A stretch of DNA of 57,934 nt, from the NCBI RefSeq assembly GCF_017874355.1, contig NZ_JAGGLI010000016.1, positions 1 through 57,934 on the forward strand, read 5' to 3'. The notes under the pieces were generated by a model. The model saw only the letters and a program-made list of their open reading frames with translations, did no database searches and was not told where the DNA came from. This DNA is from Acetoanaerobium pronyense. Its GTDB lineage: Bacteria; Bacillota; Clostridia; Peptostreptococcales; Filifactoraceae. How positions within the stretch are numbered: the first letter of the stretch is position 1; the number at the start of each line of letters is the position of its first letter. The translations under genes and the position numbers were made by a program. This document shows positions 7,698 through 17,343 of this stretch, piece by piece.

Positions 7698-10346
7698 TTA
7701 CTTAATCTGACTTGCAAGTATATTTACAGATTCATCCATTGCATTTGGAACTTTTGAAGAGTCTTTTCCGCCAGCTTGAGCCATATTAGGCCTTCCGCCA
7801 CCGCCTCCGCCTGTTATCTTAGCTACTTCTTTAATAAGATTTCCAGCATGAACTCCCTGAGCTTGGGCTAAGCCTGATACCATACAAACAAAAGAAACTT
7901 TTTCAGCATCAATTATATTGCTAAAAAGCACCACCGAATTTTCCACTTTATTTATTATTTGTTCAGCAGTTTTCCTTAATATCTCATCCTCTATATTTTC
8001 AAAGGTATCACTAATATATTTTATACCTTTTATTTCTTGTGCATTTTTAATCATGTCATCAAGTCTGCTCATTGCAGATTCTGACTTTAATTTTGAAAGA
8101 GCTTTTATCGCTTCTTTATGCTCATCTATAATCTGATTTATCTTCGGAACTACCATATCTTCGTTGCATTTTAGTGTAGATTTTACTTCTGTTAAAAGCT
8201 CTTCCTTTTCAAGAAGATACTTGTATACATTTTCTCCTGTAATAGCCTCTATACGTCTTACACCTGAAGCAATGCCTGATTCTGAAAGTATCTTAAACAT
8301 ACCTATGTCTGATGAATTTTGGACATGAGTTCCTCCGCATAACTCTGTAGAATAACCTTCAACAGAAACAACCCTTACCACGCTGTCATACTTTTCTCCA
8401 AATAAAGCCACAGCTCCTATTTGCTTTGCCTCTTCTATGCTCATAGTCTCTACATTAACTCTATGTCCTTCATAGATTACTCTATTTACTATTTTTTCAA
8501 TCTCCTTGATTTGCTCAGCTGTAACTCCTTCAAAATGATTAAAGTCAAATCTAAGCCTATTTTCATTTACTAATGAACCAGCTTGATTAATATGCTCACC
8601 AACTACCTCTTTAAGGGCTTTATGGAGCAAATGAGTAGCTGTATGATTTCGCTGAGTAGCTCCTCTTAGGGTTTTATCAACAAGAAGCTCAGCTTTATCT
8701 CCTTTTTTTAATGTACCTGAAGTCATTCTAATATTATGCATAAAAAGTCCATTTGGTGATTTTTTTACATCTTCAACAATTGCCTCAAAGTTATTCCCTT
8801 TTATATATCCTCTATCTCCAACTTGTCCACCTGATTCTGCATAAAAAGGTGTCTTTTCAAACACTAAAATTGCATCTTCACCCTCATTAATTTCATTCAC
8901 AAGGGATGAATCTTTGATAATATCATTTATTTGAGTATTTTCATATAAAGTGTCATAGCCATTAAATATTGTGGTCTGTACGGATAGCTCAAGGCCAGAC
9001 ATATCATTTTTCCAACCTTCTACTCCTTTTTCATTTCTAGCTGCTCTTGCTCTTTCCCTTTGAGATTTCATGGCATTTTTAAATCCTTCTTCATCAACTG
9101 TCATGCCATTTTCAATCAAAATTTCAAGAGTTAGCTCAAGTGGGAAACCATAGGTGTCATATAATTTAAAGGCTTCATCCCCGTTTAATATCATTTTATT
9201 TTCATTTTTGTATCTTTCAATATATCCATTTAATATTGTAATTCCCTGATCTAAAGTTTCTTCAAATTTTTCCTCTTCAATTTTAAGGATTTTCTCTATA
9301 TATTCTTGTTTCTCAGTTAGTTCCTCATATGCGTCTTTATAATTTTCTACAACAGTGTCAACAAGCTTCCATAAAAACATATCTTCCATTCCAAGAAGCT
9401 TTCCATGTCTTATAGCTCTTCTAATTAGTCTTCTTATTACATAGCCTCTTCCTTCATTTGATGGAATAACTCCGTCAGAGATTAAGAATGTCACTGCTCT
9501 AGCATGATCAGCAATAACCCTCATAGAGATATCCTTTTTATTATCTTTTCCATATTCCTGATTTGACATTTGAGCTACTTTATTTATAAGGTTTTTCATG
9601 GTATCAATATCAAATATACTTTCAACACCCTGCATTATGCATGCTATTCTTTCAAGACCCATTCCTGTATCTATATTAGGGTTTGGCAGAAGGTTGTAGT
9701 TTCCTGATTCATCCTTATCGAACTGTGTAAATACAAGATTCCAAAACTCTAGGAATCTATCACAGTCACAGCCAGGCTTGCAGTTTGGATCATCACATCC
9801 AAAACCTTTTCCTCTGTCTATATATATTTCAGAGCAAGGACCACACGGGCCAGTGCCTGTTCCTATTTCCCAGAAGTTATCATCCTTGCCAAGTCTTACA
9901 ATCTTTTCTTTAGGTACTTTAATATGATTTTCCCAAATTTCAAATGCTTCATCATCTTCTTCATATACAGTAACCCAAAGCTCTTCTTCATTTAAACCAA
10001 GCTCTTTTGTTGTGAACTCCCACGCCCACTCTATTGCTTCTTTTTTAAAGTAATCCCCAAATGAAAAATTTCCAAGCATTTCAAAAAAGGTAGCGTGTCT
10101 AGCAGTTTTTCCTACATTTTCTATATCTCCAGTTCTCATACATTTCTGACAGGTAGCCATTCTTTTACTTGGAGGAGTTTCGATTCCCATAAAATAATTT
10201 TTAAGGGGCGCCATACCCGCATTGATAAGCAGTAGGCTTTTATCATTTTCAGGCACCAAAGAGTAGCTTTTATCAACAAAATGCTCTTTGCTTTTAAAAT
10301 AATCTAAGAATTTTTTTCTTATTTCTGAAACTTTCATATAATCCAT
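7698..10346 (-). CDS. alaS: Alanyl-tRNA synthetase
   Basis: An 882-residue class II synthetase charging tRNA-Ala. The N-terminal catalytic part includes LINAGMAPLKNYFMG and RHATFFEMLGNFSFGDYF. The editing domain has HTATHLLH at about residue 570 and the zinc-site motif CGGTH further on. The C-terminal C-Ala domain contains a glycine-rich GGGGGGRPNMAQAGG segment. Length matches bacterial AlaRS. It is expressed from its own promoter through a tRNA-Ala T-box leader, with a GGAGG site 6 bases before the ATG, and ends at a long terminator. Confidence 0.98.
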   Translation of the reverse strand: MDYMKVSEIRKKFLDYFKSKEHFVDKSYSLVPENDKSLLLINAGMAPLKNYFMGIETPPSKRMATCQKCMRTGDIENVGKTARHATFFEMLGNFSFGDYFKKEAIEWAWEFTTKELGLNEEELWVTVYEEDDEAFEIWENHIKVPKEKIVRLGKDDNFWEIGTGTGPCGPCSEIYIDRGKGFGCDDPNCKPGCDCDRFLEFWNLVFTQFDKDESGNYNLLPNPNIDTGMGLERIACIMQGVESIFDIDTMKNLINKVAQMSNQEYGKDNKKDISMRVIADHARAVTFLISDGVIPSNEGRGYVIRRLIRRAIRHGKLLGMEDMFLWKLVDTVVENYKDAYEELTEKQEYIEKILKIEEEKFEETLDQGITILNGYIERYKNENKMILNGDEAFKLYDTYGFPLELTLEILIENGMTVDEEGFKNAMKSQRERARAARNEKGVEGWKNDMSGLELSVQTTIFNGYDTLYENTQINDIIKDSSLVNEINEGEDAILVFEKTPFYAESGGQVGDRGYIKGNNFEAIVEDVKKSPNGLFMHNIRMTSGTLKKGDKAELLVDKTLRGATQRNHTATHLLHKALKEVVGEHINQAGSLVNENRLRFDFNHFEGVTAEQIKEIEKIVNRVIYEGHRVNVETMSIEEAKQIGAVALFGEKYDSVVRVVSVEGYSTELCGGTHVQNSSDIGMFKILSESGIASGVRRIEAITGENVYKYLLEKEELLTEVKSTLKCNEDMVVPKINQIIDEHKEAIKALSKLKSESAMSRLDDMIKNAQEIKGIKYISDTFENIEDEILRKTAEQIINKVENSVVLFSNIIDAEKVSFVCMVSGLAQAQGVHAGNLIKEVAKITGGGGGGRPNMAQAGGKDSSKVPNAMDESVNILASQIK

Positions 10347-10373
10347 AATTTACCTCCATTAATTTATTTACAA

Positions 10374-10611
10374 TAAAAAAACCCCGTCCATGAGATTACT
10401 CATAGGGACGAGGTTGTTCGCGGTACCACCCTAATTGCCTTAAAGGCCACTTAAAGGACTATATCGTTGTCACCGTAGCTTTTTATTAGAAAGCCAAGCT
10501 CAGAGTCAGCTTCAAACAAAATTTTCCAAAGGTTTTCACCATCCACCTTCTCTCTAAAGGAAATCTATGTCCTACTCTTCTCTTCAAAGCCTATATTATG
10601 ATTATTGATTT
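10374..10611 (-). promoter_or_regulatory. T-box riboswitch for alaS (tRNA-Ala, GCU specifier)
   Basis: The leader carries the T-box antiterminator sequence GGGTGGTACCGCG at 10420-10432, a stem I with the GGTGGTGAAAACC-like internal loop sequence, and the specifier region GAA-GCT-GACTCTGAG with GCU at 10508-10510, an alanine codon matching the downstream synthetase. The terminator hairpin (arms CCTCGTCC and GGACGGGG) with seven T follows at about 10374-10415. Uncharged tRNA-Ala should stabilise the antiterminator and allow alaS transcription. Confidence 0.95.
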
Positions 10612-10618
10612 AAAAAAT

Positions 10619-10647
10619 ATTATAAAACTTAAACATCTAAAAATCAA
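10619..10647 (-). promoter_or_regulatory. Promoter of the alaS T-box transcript
   Basis: TTGATT (10642-10647) and TATAAT (10619-10624) with a 17-base spacer, immediately after the nifU stop codon. No terminator separates nifU from it, so some read-through from the isc genes is possible. Confidence 0.75.
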
Positions 10648-10649
10648 TA

Positions 10650-11087
10650 CTAATCTTCAATTTCTTCATGATGATCATGATCATCATCTATTTCAATATC
10701 CGTAAGACCAGGTATGTCTAGATTATTCTTTCTTGCATAATCTTGAAGTGCTTTTTTTATAGCCTGCTCTGCAAGGACTGAACAGTGCATCTTAACTGGA
10801 GGAAGTCCGTCTAAAGCTTCTGCAACAGCTTTATTTGTAAGATTTAAAGCCTCTTCTACTGTTTTTCCCTTAATCATTTCTGTAGCCATGCTAGAGCTTG
10901 CTATAGCAGATCCACATCCATATGTCTTGAATTTTACATCTGTAATTACGTTTTCTTCAACTTTTAGATATATTTTCATTATATCTCCACATTTTGCATT
11001 TCCTACTTCGCCAACCCCATCAGGTGTCTCAATTTCTCCAACATTTCTAGGATTTGTAAAATGATCCATAACTTTTTGACTGTACAT
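10650..11087 (-). CDS. nifU: Fe-S cluster scaffold protein NifU/IscU-like
   Basis: A 145-residue IscU-type scaffold on which Fe-S clusters are built from sulfur delivered by the cysteine desulfurase. The three cluster-binding cysteines are visible in AKCGD, YGCGSAIASSS and KMHCSVLAE. After the IscU core is a short acidic, His-containing tail (DDDHDHHEEIED) that is not part of the usual fold. The start codon overlaps the nifS stop, with a GGGAG site, so translation is coupled. It belongs to the rrf2-nifS-nifU operon. Confidence 0.95.
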   Translation of the reverse strand: MYSQKVMDHFTNPRNVGEIETPDGVGEVGNAKCGDIMKIYLKVEENVITDVKFKTYGCGSAIASSSMATEMIKGKTVEEALNLTNKAVAEALDGLPPVKMHCSVLAEQAIKKALQDYARKNNLDIPGLTDIEIDDDHDHHEEIED

Positions 11088-12274
11088 TATTTTTCTCCCT
11101 TCAGAAAATCTTCGTATAATGGTGACATATTTCTTAATCTTTCAACTATTGGAGGAAGCTTTTCCACAACATAGTCTATTTCTTCCTTAGTTGTAAAGTC
11201 TGATAAGCTTAATCTAAGTGAGCCGTGAGCCACTTCATGAGTAAGTCCTAATGCCATTAAAACATGGGAAGGATCTAGTGATCCAGATGTGCAAGCCGAT
11301 CCACTCGAACCAGCTATTCCAACTAAATCCAAGCTTAAAAGAAGGGCTTCTCCTTCAATAAATTTAAAGCAAAAGCTTGCTATAGAAGGAAGTCTTTTTT
11401 CTAAATCCCCTGTTACTATAGTATGGGGAATAACTGCTTGTATCCTGCTAATAAGATCATCTCTAAGGGCTGTAAGCTTAGATATATGTTCATCCAGTCC
11501 TTTATTTGCGATTTCACAAGCCTTTCCAAGGGCAACTATTCCTGCAACATTTTCTGTTCCAGCTCTTTTCTTTCTTTCCTGTCCTCCCCCATGAATTAGA
11601 TTATCAAGTCTTATTCCATTTCTGATATAAAGGGCTCCTACTCCCTTTGGAGCATATATCTTATGGCCAGAAAGAGACAGCATGTCTATATTCATATCCT
11701 TAACGTCTATATGAACATTTCCAACAGCCTGAACTGCATCTGTATGAAAAACTATATTGTTTTCTCTACATATGGCTCCTATTTCTTTAATTGGCTGTAT
11801 AGTACCTATTTCATTATTGGCAAACATTATAGATGTAAGTATAGTATCCTTTGTGATTGCTGATTTAAATTCTTCTATATCTATTATTCCATTTTCTTTT
11901 ATTTTAAGGTAAGTAACTTTAAATCCATGATTTTTTTCGAGATATTTACAAGTATCAAGAACTGCATGATGTTCTATCTCCGTAGTAATAATATGCTTGT
12001 CTTGATTCATATATCTAAGAGCTATTCCTTTTATTGCCCAGTTGTCTGCTTCAGAACCTCCACCTGTGAAGTAGATTTCTTTTGCAGAAGCATTTAAAAG
12101 ATTAGCCACATTTTCTCTAGCTATATCAATATGGGATTTTACTTCTCTTCCGAAAGAATGTATGCTTGAAGGATTACCATAGCCTTCCTTATAAAAATCA
12201 AGCATTGAATCCAAAATTTCTGGTTTTACAGGAGTTGTTGCTGCATTATCAAGATAAACTCTATTTAATTCCAT
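11087..12274 (-). CDS. nifS: Cysteine desulfurase NifS/IscS
   Basis: A 395-residue PLP-dependent enzyme that converts cysteine to alanine and hands persulfide sulfur to NifU. Motifs are YLDNAATTP at the start, the PLP lysine in SLSGHKIYAPKG, the GGGQERKKRAGTEN motif and the mobile catalytic-cysteine loop SGSACTSGSLDPSHVL. It follows the Rrf2 regulator by 2 bases with a GAGGAG site and overlaps nifU. Length and motifs are those of an active group I desulfurase. Confidence 0.97.
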   Translation of the reverse strand: MELNRVYLDNAATTPVKPEILDSMLDFYKEGYGNPSSIHSFGREVKSHIDIARENVANLLNASAKEIYFTGGGSEADNWAIKGIALRYMNQDKHIITTEIEHHAVLDTCKYLEKNHGFKVTYLKIKENGIIDIEEFKSAITKDTILTSIMFANNEIGTIQPIKEIGAICRENNIVFHTDAVQAVGNVHIDVKDMNIDMLSLSGHKIYAPKGVGALYIRNGIRLDNLIHGGGQERKKRAGTENVAGIVALGKACEIANKGLDEHISKLTALRDDLISRIQAVIPHTIVTGDLEKRLPSIASFCFKFIEGEALLLSLDLVGIAGSSGSACTSGSLDPSHVLMALGLTHEVAHGSLRLSLSDFTTKEEIDYVVEKLPPIVERLRNMSPLYEDFLKGEK

Positions 12275-12276
12275 AT

Positions 12277-12723
12277 TTACATCTCCTCAATATCAATTTG
12301 ACCACCTTTTAAATTATGATCATTTACCATATCTTCAAGGGTTACTGAATCAATAACACTGTCTATACTATCTTTTATTTTTCTCCATACTACCTGAGTA
12401 ACGCAAAACTCTGAATTTTCACAGTCACTATCAGATTCTATCACACAATCTGCTGGCGCCATAGGACCTTCCAAGGCTCTAAGTACGCTTCCTACAGTTA
12501 TTAGTGATGAGCTTTTGCTTAGAAGATATCCACCTTGAGCCCCTCTTACACTTTTAACTAGATTGGATTTTTTTAATATAGCAAAAATTTGTTCTAAATA
12601 CTGCTCTGAAAGTCCGTGTTTCTCAGCTATATATTTTAAAGGCATTGGTGTTTCAGAAGTTTCATTTAAGGCAAGTTCAAACATAGCTTTGAGCCCGTAT
12701 CTTCCTTTTGTTGAAAGTTTCAC
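12277..12723 (-). CDS. iscR: Rrf2-family regulator (IscR/CymR type)
   Basis: A 148-residue Rrf2 winged-helix regulator, starting MKLSTKGRYGLKAMFELA. I use the GTG at 12723, 7 bases behind an AGG site; a longer reading adds 11 residues not seen in the family. Three cysteines (in ADCVIES, DCENSEFC) lie in the C-terminal half where IscR binds its cluster, which favours an Fe-S-sensing role over CymR, though this is inference. It is first in the nifS-nifU operon, so feedback control of Fe-S assembly is likely. Between the -10 box and the gene is a TTGACTAGGAATT stretch that could be its operator. Confidence 0.9.
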   Translation of the reverse strand: MKLSTKGRYGLKAMFELALNETSETPMPLKYIAEKHGLSEQYLEQIFAILKKSNLVKSVRGAQGGYLLSKSSSLITVGSVLRALEGPMAPADCVIESDSDCENSEFCVTQVVWRKIKDSIDSVIDSVTLEDMVNDHNLKGGQIDIEEM

Positions 12724-12776
12724 TTTAATTACCTCACTTTTATAATTCCTAGTCAATTACTATGAATTCTAAAATA

Positions 12777-12805
12777 ATTATATATTAGAGTTTATTTCTT
12801 GTCAA
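12777..12805 (-). promoter_or_regulatory. Consensus promoter of the iscR-nifS-nifU operon
   Basis: TTGACA (12800-12805) and TATAAT (12777-12782), both perfect, 17-base spacer. The leader of about 45 bases could hold an Rrf2 site. Confidence 0.88.
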
Positions 12806-12816
12806 TCTAAAGACAG

Positions 12817-14076
12817 CTAAATATTTTTAATCTTATCTATATAATCTTTTAATCCTTTTTCAAATTTATTTTCCTTAGGTTTATAGTATATCTTACCCTT
12901 TAAGCTCTTGGGAAGATATTCCTGATAAACATAACTATTTTCATAGTCATGGGGATATTTGTAATCAGTTCCTCTACTCATTTTTTCTGCTCCATCATAA
13001 TGGGAATCTTTTAAATGAAGAGGTACATCTGATACAAAACTTTCCTCTAAGTCTTTTTCAGCCGATGCTATTGCATTTACAGCGGAGTTGGATTTTGGAG
13101 ACATACTAAGAAGTATTACGGCCTGAGAAAGAGGTATTTTTGCTTCTGGAAACCCAAGCTGAATAGCAGAGTCTACACAACTTTTCACAATTGATATAGC
13201 GTTTGGGTATGCAAGGCCTATATCTTCTGATGCAATTACAAGAAGCCTTCTGCATATAGATTTTAAATCTCCAGCTTTAATTATTCTTGCAAGATAATGA
13301 AGGGCTGCATCAACGTCACTCCCTCTTATGGATTTTTGGAAAGCACTTAAGGCATCATAATGGGAATCCCCTTTTAAATCATATACCATTTGTTTTGATA
13401 TATTTAGATTTTCCAAAAGATTATTGTCAATGCTCAATTTTTCATTTTCATAATAAAGTTGGATTATTAGCTCTAGAAGATTAATCCCTTTTCTCATATC
13501 TCCATCAGAATAACTTGATATTTTTTTAATTGTTTCTTCTTTATAGAATATTGAGTAACCTTCTTTATTTAATCTTTTTATGATTTTTTTTAAATTATTT
13601 TCAATATCGTTAATATTTATCTCATTAAATTCCAAAACCAGACACCTACTAAGAAGGGCCTTATATACATAATGATAGGGATTTTCTGTAGTGCTTGCAA
13701 TTAGTGTTATGTCACCTTTTTCAATATGGTCAAGAAGAACCTGCTGTTGCTTTTTATTGAAGCTTTGTATCTCATCGATATAAATTATATCTTTTTTATA
13801 GATAGCTCCTGATTTTGACCAGCCTAATACCTCTTTCATTTCCGAGGTGTTTGATTGGGTAGCATTTAGCATATGCATTGATTTACCTGATTTTTGAGCT
13901 ATGACATTTGCAACAGATGTCTTTCCAACCCCCGGTGGTCCATAAAAAATCATATTTGGTATAATAGATTTTTTTATAGCCCTGTATATAACTCCGTTTT
14001 CCCCAGTCAAATGACTTTGCCCCACTATATCATCTATATCAGAAGGCCTTAAATATTCTGCAAGTGGTTTTTTCAT
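12817..14076 (-). CDS. rarA: Replication-associated recombination protein A (RarA/MgsA)
   Basis: A 419-residue AAA+ ATPase related to clamp loaders that acts at stalled replication forks. Walker A is GPPGVGKTS near residue 45, Walker B is IYIDEIQSF, and the arginine-rich sensor region follows (DITLIASTTENP, LLSRCLVLEF). The C-terminal tetramerisation domain has RRLLVIASEDIGLAYP and the SHYDGA motif. I use the ATG at 14076, 7 bases behind GGAG; an upstream TTG two codons earlier overlaps that site. Confidence 0.94.
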   Translation of the reverse strand: MKKPLAEYLRPSDIDDIVGQSHLTGENGVIYRAIKKSIIPNMIFYGPPGVGKTSVANVIAQKSGKSMHMLNATQSNTSEMKEVLGWSKSGAIYKKDIIYIDEIQSFNKKQQQVLLDHIEKGDITLIASTTENPYHYVYKALLSRCLVLEFNEININDIENNLKKIIKRLNKEGYSIFYKEETIKKISSYSDGDMRKGINLLELIIQLYYENEKLSIDNNLLENLNISKQMVYDLKGDSHYDALSAFQKSIRGSDVDAALHYLARIIKAGDLKSICRRLLVIASEDIGLAYPNAISIVKSCVDSAIQLGFPEAKIPLSQAVILLSMSPKSNSAVNAIASAEKDLEESFVSDVPLHLKDSHYDGAEKMSRGTDYKYPHDYENSYVYQEYLPKSLKGKIYYKPKENKFEKGLKDYIDKIKNI

Positions 14077-14163
14077 AATCAATCTCCTATATGGTCTTAT
14101 AAACTTTATGCTTTTATTCCCAAATAATTTTTAATTAAAGGATTATATTTCCACAATGACTTT

Positions 14164-14192
14164 AAAAAACCCTCGACAACTACTGTCGAGGG
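14164..14192 (-). terminator. codY terminator
   Basis: Perfect 8-bp stem CCCTCGAC/GTCGAGGG, 7-base loop, then six T on minus. It sits 14 bases past the codY stop. Its loop sequence is shared with the terminator near 40,640. Confidence 0.9.
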
Positions 14193-14205
14193 CTATAAAT
14201 CTTTA

Positions 14206-14985
14206 TTAATTTCTATGCTTCTTTAACTCTTCCATGAGCTTGTCATTTAATATTTTTATGTGAGTCCCTTTCATCCCAAGAGATCTAGACTCTATAACTC
14301 CAGCACTTTCAAATTTACGAAGAGCATTTACTATTACAGATCTTGTGATTCCTACTCTATCTGCAATTTTACTTGCTACAAGTAGTCCCTCATCTCCGTT
14401 TAACTCATTGAAAATATGCTCAACTGCTTCAAGCTCAGAATATGAAAGTGTATTTATAGCCATCTGAACTACGGCCTTACTTCTCATTTCGTCCTCAAGC
14501 TCTTCACTTCTTGCTCTTAATATTTCAAGCCCTACAACAGCTGCACTATATTCTGCTAGTATAAGGTCCTCATCTACAAATTTACTTTCGTATCTTGATA
14601 GTATTAAAGTTCCAAGTCTCTGACCACTTCCCATGATAGGTACTATAGTTGCATACTTTTCATAACTATTTAAATCATCTTTAAATACTTCCAGCAATTT
14701 TTCCTGAGTTAGATTGGATATTGTTTCGCTGATTTTATTTACAGATTCTACATAGTGATTCGGAAGTCTTTCCTCTCCTGTTTTTTCATCTATTATAGTA
14801 GGACTATCTGATGTATGAGTAAGCTCAATCCCTAGAGCTTTTCCTCTAGCGCTAAAAATATATACATTTGAGTTTAATACATCTTTTAGTGTCTGACTAA
14901 GCTCTACAAAAGATACAGGATTTGATCCAGAATTTTGTAAAATACGGTTGATTTTTCTTGTTTTTTCTAATAATATGCTTGACAT
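14206..14985 (-). CDS. codY: GTP- and BCAA-sensing global repressor CodY
   Basis: A 259-residue CodY: an N-terminal GAF domain binding branched-chain amino acids (start [17 protein letters not shown], with NHYVES), and a C-terminal winged helix ([36 protein letters not shown]). Length is typical. It controls amino-acid metabolism, and often sporulation, motility and virulence, in Firmicutes. It stands alone with its own promoter and terminator, between topA and rarA, rather than in the clpYQ-codY operon seen in bacilli. A CodY-box-like sequence lies in its leader. Confidence 0.97.
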   Translation of the reverse strand: MSSILLEKTRKINRILQNSGSNPVSFVELSQTLKDVLNSNVYIFSARGKALGIELTHTSDSPTIIDEKTGEERLPNHYVESVNKISETISNLTQEKLLEVFKDDLNSYEKYATIVPIMGSGQRLGTLILSRYESKFVDEDLILAEYSAAVVGLEILRARSEELEDEMRSKAVVQMAINTLSYSELEAVEHIFNELNGDEGLLVASKIADRVGITRSVIVNALRKFESAGVIESRSLGMKGTHIKILNDKLMEELKKHRN

Positions 14986-15031
14986 CCAATTCTCTCCTTG
15001 TTTATTATATTTTAATTATTTGAATTTTTTA

Positions 15032-15046
15032 AATTTTCTAAAGTAT
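15032..15046 (-). promoter_or_regulatory. Candidate CodY box in the codY leader
   Basis: A 15-base sequence matching 11 of 15 positions of the CodY box AATTTTCWGAAAATT lies about 16 bases downstream of the -10 box. This is compatible with autorepression, but in AT-rich DNA such matches are frequent. Confidence 0.4.
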
Positions 15047-15061
15047 TCTTTTGACATTCAG

Positions 15062-15090
15062 ATAATACCACAATATTTTTATTTAATCAA
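15062..15090 (-). promoter_or_regulatory. Promoter of codY
   Basis: TTGATT (15085-15090) and TATTAT (15062-15067), spacer 17 bases, placed between the topA stop and codY. Confidence 0.72.
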
Positions 15091-15101
15091 GCAATTTATA
15101 A

Positions 15102-17159
15102 TTATTCTTTTTCATAGTCACATTCTTTATTTGAGCACTTTATTTTTTCACCTGATTTATTTTTTACACTTACTAAAATACTGTCGCATTTTGGACAGTT
15201 CTCTCCTACAGGTCTATCCCATGAAACAAATTTGCAATTTGGAAACTTTGAACATCCATAAAAAACTCTACCTTTTTTACTTTTTCTTAAAATTACCTCT
15301 CCATCCTCACACTCAGGGCATTTTACTCCTATTTTTTCAAGCATAGGTTTTGTTCCTTTGCATTCCGGATAGTTTTTGCAAGCTAAGAATTTTCCAAATC
15401 TCCCAAATTTCACTACCATCGATGAACCACATATGTCGCAAATTTCATCCGTTTCTTCTTCAAGTACTATTTTTTCTATATTCTCTACAGCTTTTTCAAC
15501 AGCATTTTCAAGAGGATTGTAAAGCTCAGAGATTATATCTTGCCATCTAATATCTCCATCTTCAACTTTATCTAGCTTGCCTTCCATCTCAGCTGTAAAA
15601 TCTACGTCTACAAACTTGTCAAAATTTTCTTCCATGATTTCCGTAACTATAAATCCAAGTTCTGTAGGATAAAGTACATTACCTTTTTTACTCACATACC
15701 CTCTTTGAAGAATTGTAGATATGGTAGGAGAATAGGTACTTGGTCTTCCTATCCCTCTCTCTTCCAAGGTTTTTACAAGAGAAGCTTCGCTATATCTTGG
15801 GGGCGGCTGAGTAAAGTGCTGCTTTGGCTCCAGTTTGGAGACTTTAAGTTTTTCTCCTTCTTCTACGGTTGGAAGGATTACTTCTTCTTGCGCTGAGTAA
15901 TTATAAACCTTAGTAAAACCATCAAATTTCATCTTTGATCCAGATGCTTTAAAAGTGTACTCATCTACTTTTCCAGTGATAGTCTGGGAATCATATAGAG
16001 CATCAGACATCATAGAAGCAGTAAATCTATCCCATATCAGCTTGTATAGCTTGTATTGATCCTTTGAAAGAGAATCTTTTATAGTCTCGGGAGTAAGGCT
16101 TATAGAGGTAGGTCTTATACATTCGTGAGCATCCTGAACCTTTTTATTTTTTTTGCTTGCATTTACATAAGGTTTATAGTACTTCTCTCCATATTTTTCT
16201 TTAATAAAATCTTTTCCTTGCTCCTGAGCTTCATCAGATATTCTTTGAGAATCTGTTCTTATATAGGTTACAAGCCCAGTTGTTCCCTTCCCTTTTATGT
16301 CTATACCTTCGTAAAGTTGCTGAGCAATCATCATAGTCTTTTTTGTTGCATAAGACAGACGATTGGCAGCATCTTGCTGCAGTAAACTTGTGGTGAAAGG
16401 TTTTTGCGAAGATCTTTTTCTCTCTTTTGTTTCTATTTTTTCAATTTCAAGATCTTTCTTTTCTATTTTTCTTAATATTTCTTCAACTTGCTCATTAGTC
16501 TTTATATCCATTTTTCCATCAGTATTCCCAAAAAATTTAAAATCTATGGTTTTCTTTTCTTTTGTTTTGGCTTTTAGATTTAAAGACCAGTATTCTTCTG
16601 GTTCAAATGCTTCTATTTCCTTTTCTCTATCACATACTAGTTTTGTAGTCACGGACTGGACTCTTCCAGCACTTAGACCTTTTCTTATTTTTGCCCAAAG
16701 TATAGGACTGATTTTATATCCCACTAGTCTATCGAGTACTCTTCGTCCTTGCTGTGCATCTACTAGATTAATATCTATTTTTCGAGGATTTTTAATAGCT
16801 TTTTTTATTGCTTCTTTAGTAATCTCATTAAATTCAATTCTGATGTTTTCCTTTTCGTCAAGGCCAAGCAAGTAAGCTAAATGCCACGATATTGCCTCAC
16901 CCTCTCTATCAGGGTCAGTAGCTAAATAAACTTTGTCAGCCTTTTTTGCCTCTTTTTTAATTTCATTTACAACAGGACCTTTACCTCTTATAGTTATATA
17001 CTGAGGCTCAAAGTCATTTTCCACATCTACTCCCATTTTACTCTTAGGTAGGTCTCTTATATGACCTACAGATGCTTTTACAATATAATTTTTTCCTAAA
17101 AATTTCCCAATAGTTTTAGCCTTTGCAGGCGATTCTACTATAACAAGATTTTTCCCCAT
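15102..17159 (-). CDS. topA: DNA topoisomerase I
   Basis: A 685-residue type IA topoisomerase that relaxes negative supercoils. The Toprim domain starts at NLVIVESPAKAKT and has LATDPDREGEAISWH. The active-site tyrosine lies in GLVTYIRTDSQRIS at about residue 300. The C-terminus carries three zinc ribbons built on CDICG, CPECE and CPKCD pairs. It starts at ATG behind a GAGGTG site. It follows dprA and precedes codY, a common Firmicutes order (dprA-topA-codY). Confidence 0.98.
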   Translation of the reverse strand: MGKNLVIVESPAKAKTIGKFLGKNYIVKASVGHIRDLPKSKMGVDVENDFEPQYITIRGKGPVVNEIKKEAKKADKVYLATDPDREGEAISWHLAYLLGLDEKENIRIEFNEITKEAIKKAIKNPRKIDINLVDAQQGRRVLDRLVGYKISPILWAKIRKGLSAGRVQSVTTKLVCDREKEIEAFEPEEYWSLNLKAKTKEKKTIDFKFFGNTDGKMDIKTNEQVEEILRKIEKKDLEIEKIETKERKRSSQKPFTTSLLQQDAANRLSYATKKTMMIAQQLYEGIDIKGKGTTGLVTYIRTDSQRISDEAQEQGKDFIKEKYGEKYYKPYVNASKKNKKVQDAHECIRPTSISLTPETIKDSLSKDQYKLYKLIWDRFTASMMSDALYDSQTITGKVDEYTFKASGSKMKFDGFTKVYNYSAQEEVILPTVEEGEKLKVSKLEPKQHFTQPPPRYSEASLVKTLEERGIGRPSTYSPTISTILQRGYVSKKGNVLYPTELGFIVTEIMEENFDKFVDVDFTAEMEGKLDKVEDGDIRWQDIISELYNPLENAVEKAVENIEKIVLEEETDEICDICGSSMVVKFGRFGKFLACKNYPECKGTKPMLEKIGVKCPECEDGEVILRKSKKGRVFYGCSKFPNCKFVSWDRPVGENCPKCDSILVSVKNKSGEKIKCSNKECDYEKE

Positions 17160-17214
17160 TATTTCACCTCTATTTTGTGTATCTATATAAATTTTTCTTT
17201 AAAATATCACGCTT

Positions 17215-17265
17215 CATCTAATGAATTCAGGCTGGAGTTAATCTCCAGCCTGAATTCATTAGATG
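17215..17265. repeat. Perfect 23-bp inverted repeat between dprA and topA
   Basis: Arms 17215-17237 and 17243-17265 are perfect complements around a 5-base loop (TTAAT). The arms contain GAATTC and CAGGCTGGAG. No T-run follows the hairpin on either strand, so it is not an ordinary rho-independent terminator, although it sits between the dprA stop and the topA start. It could be a small extragenic palindrome or a remnant of a miniature element. Confidence 0.85.
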
Positions 17266-17343
17266 TATTTAATGTCAACAATTCTGAATATTGAATGCTT
17301 AAAGGATTATAACTTAAAACCTCTATTTTTTCAACTTCATTTT

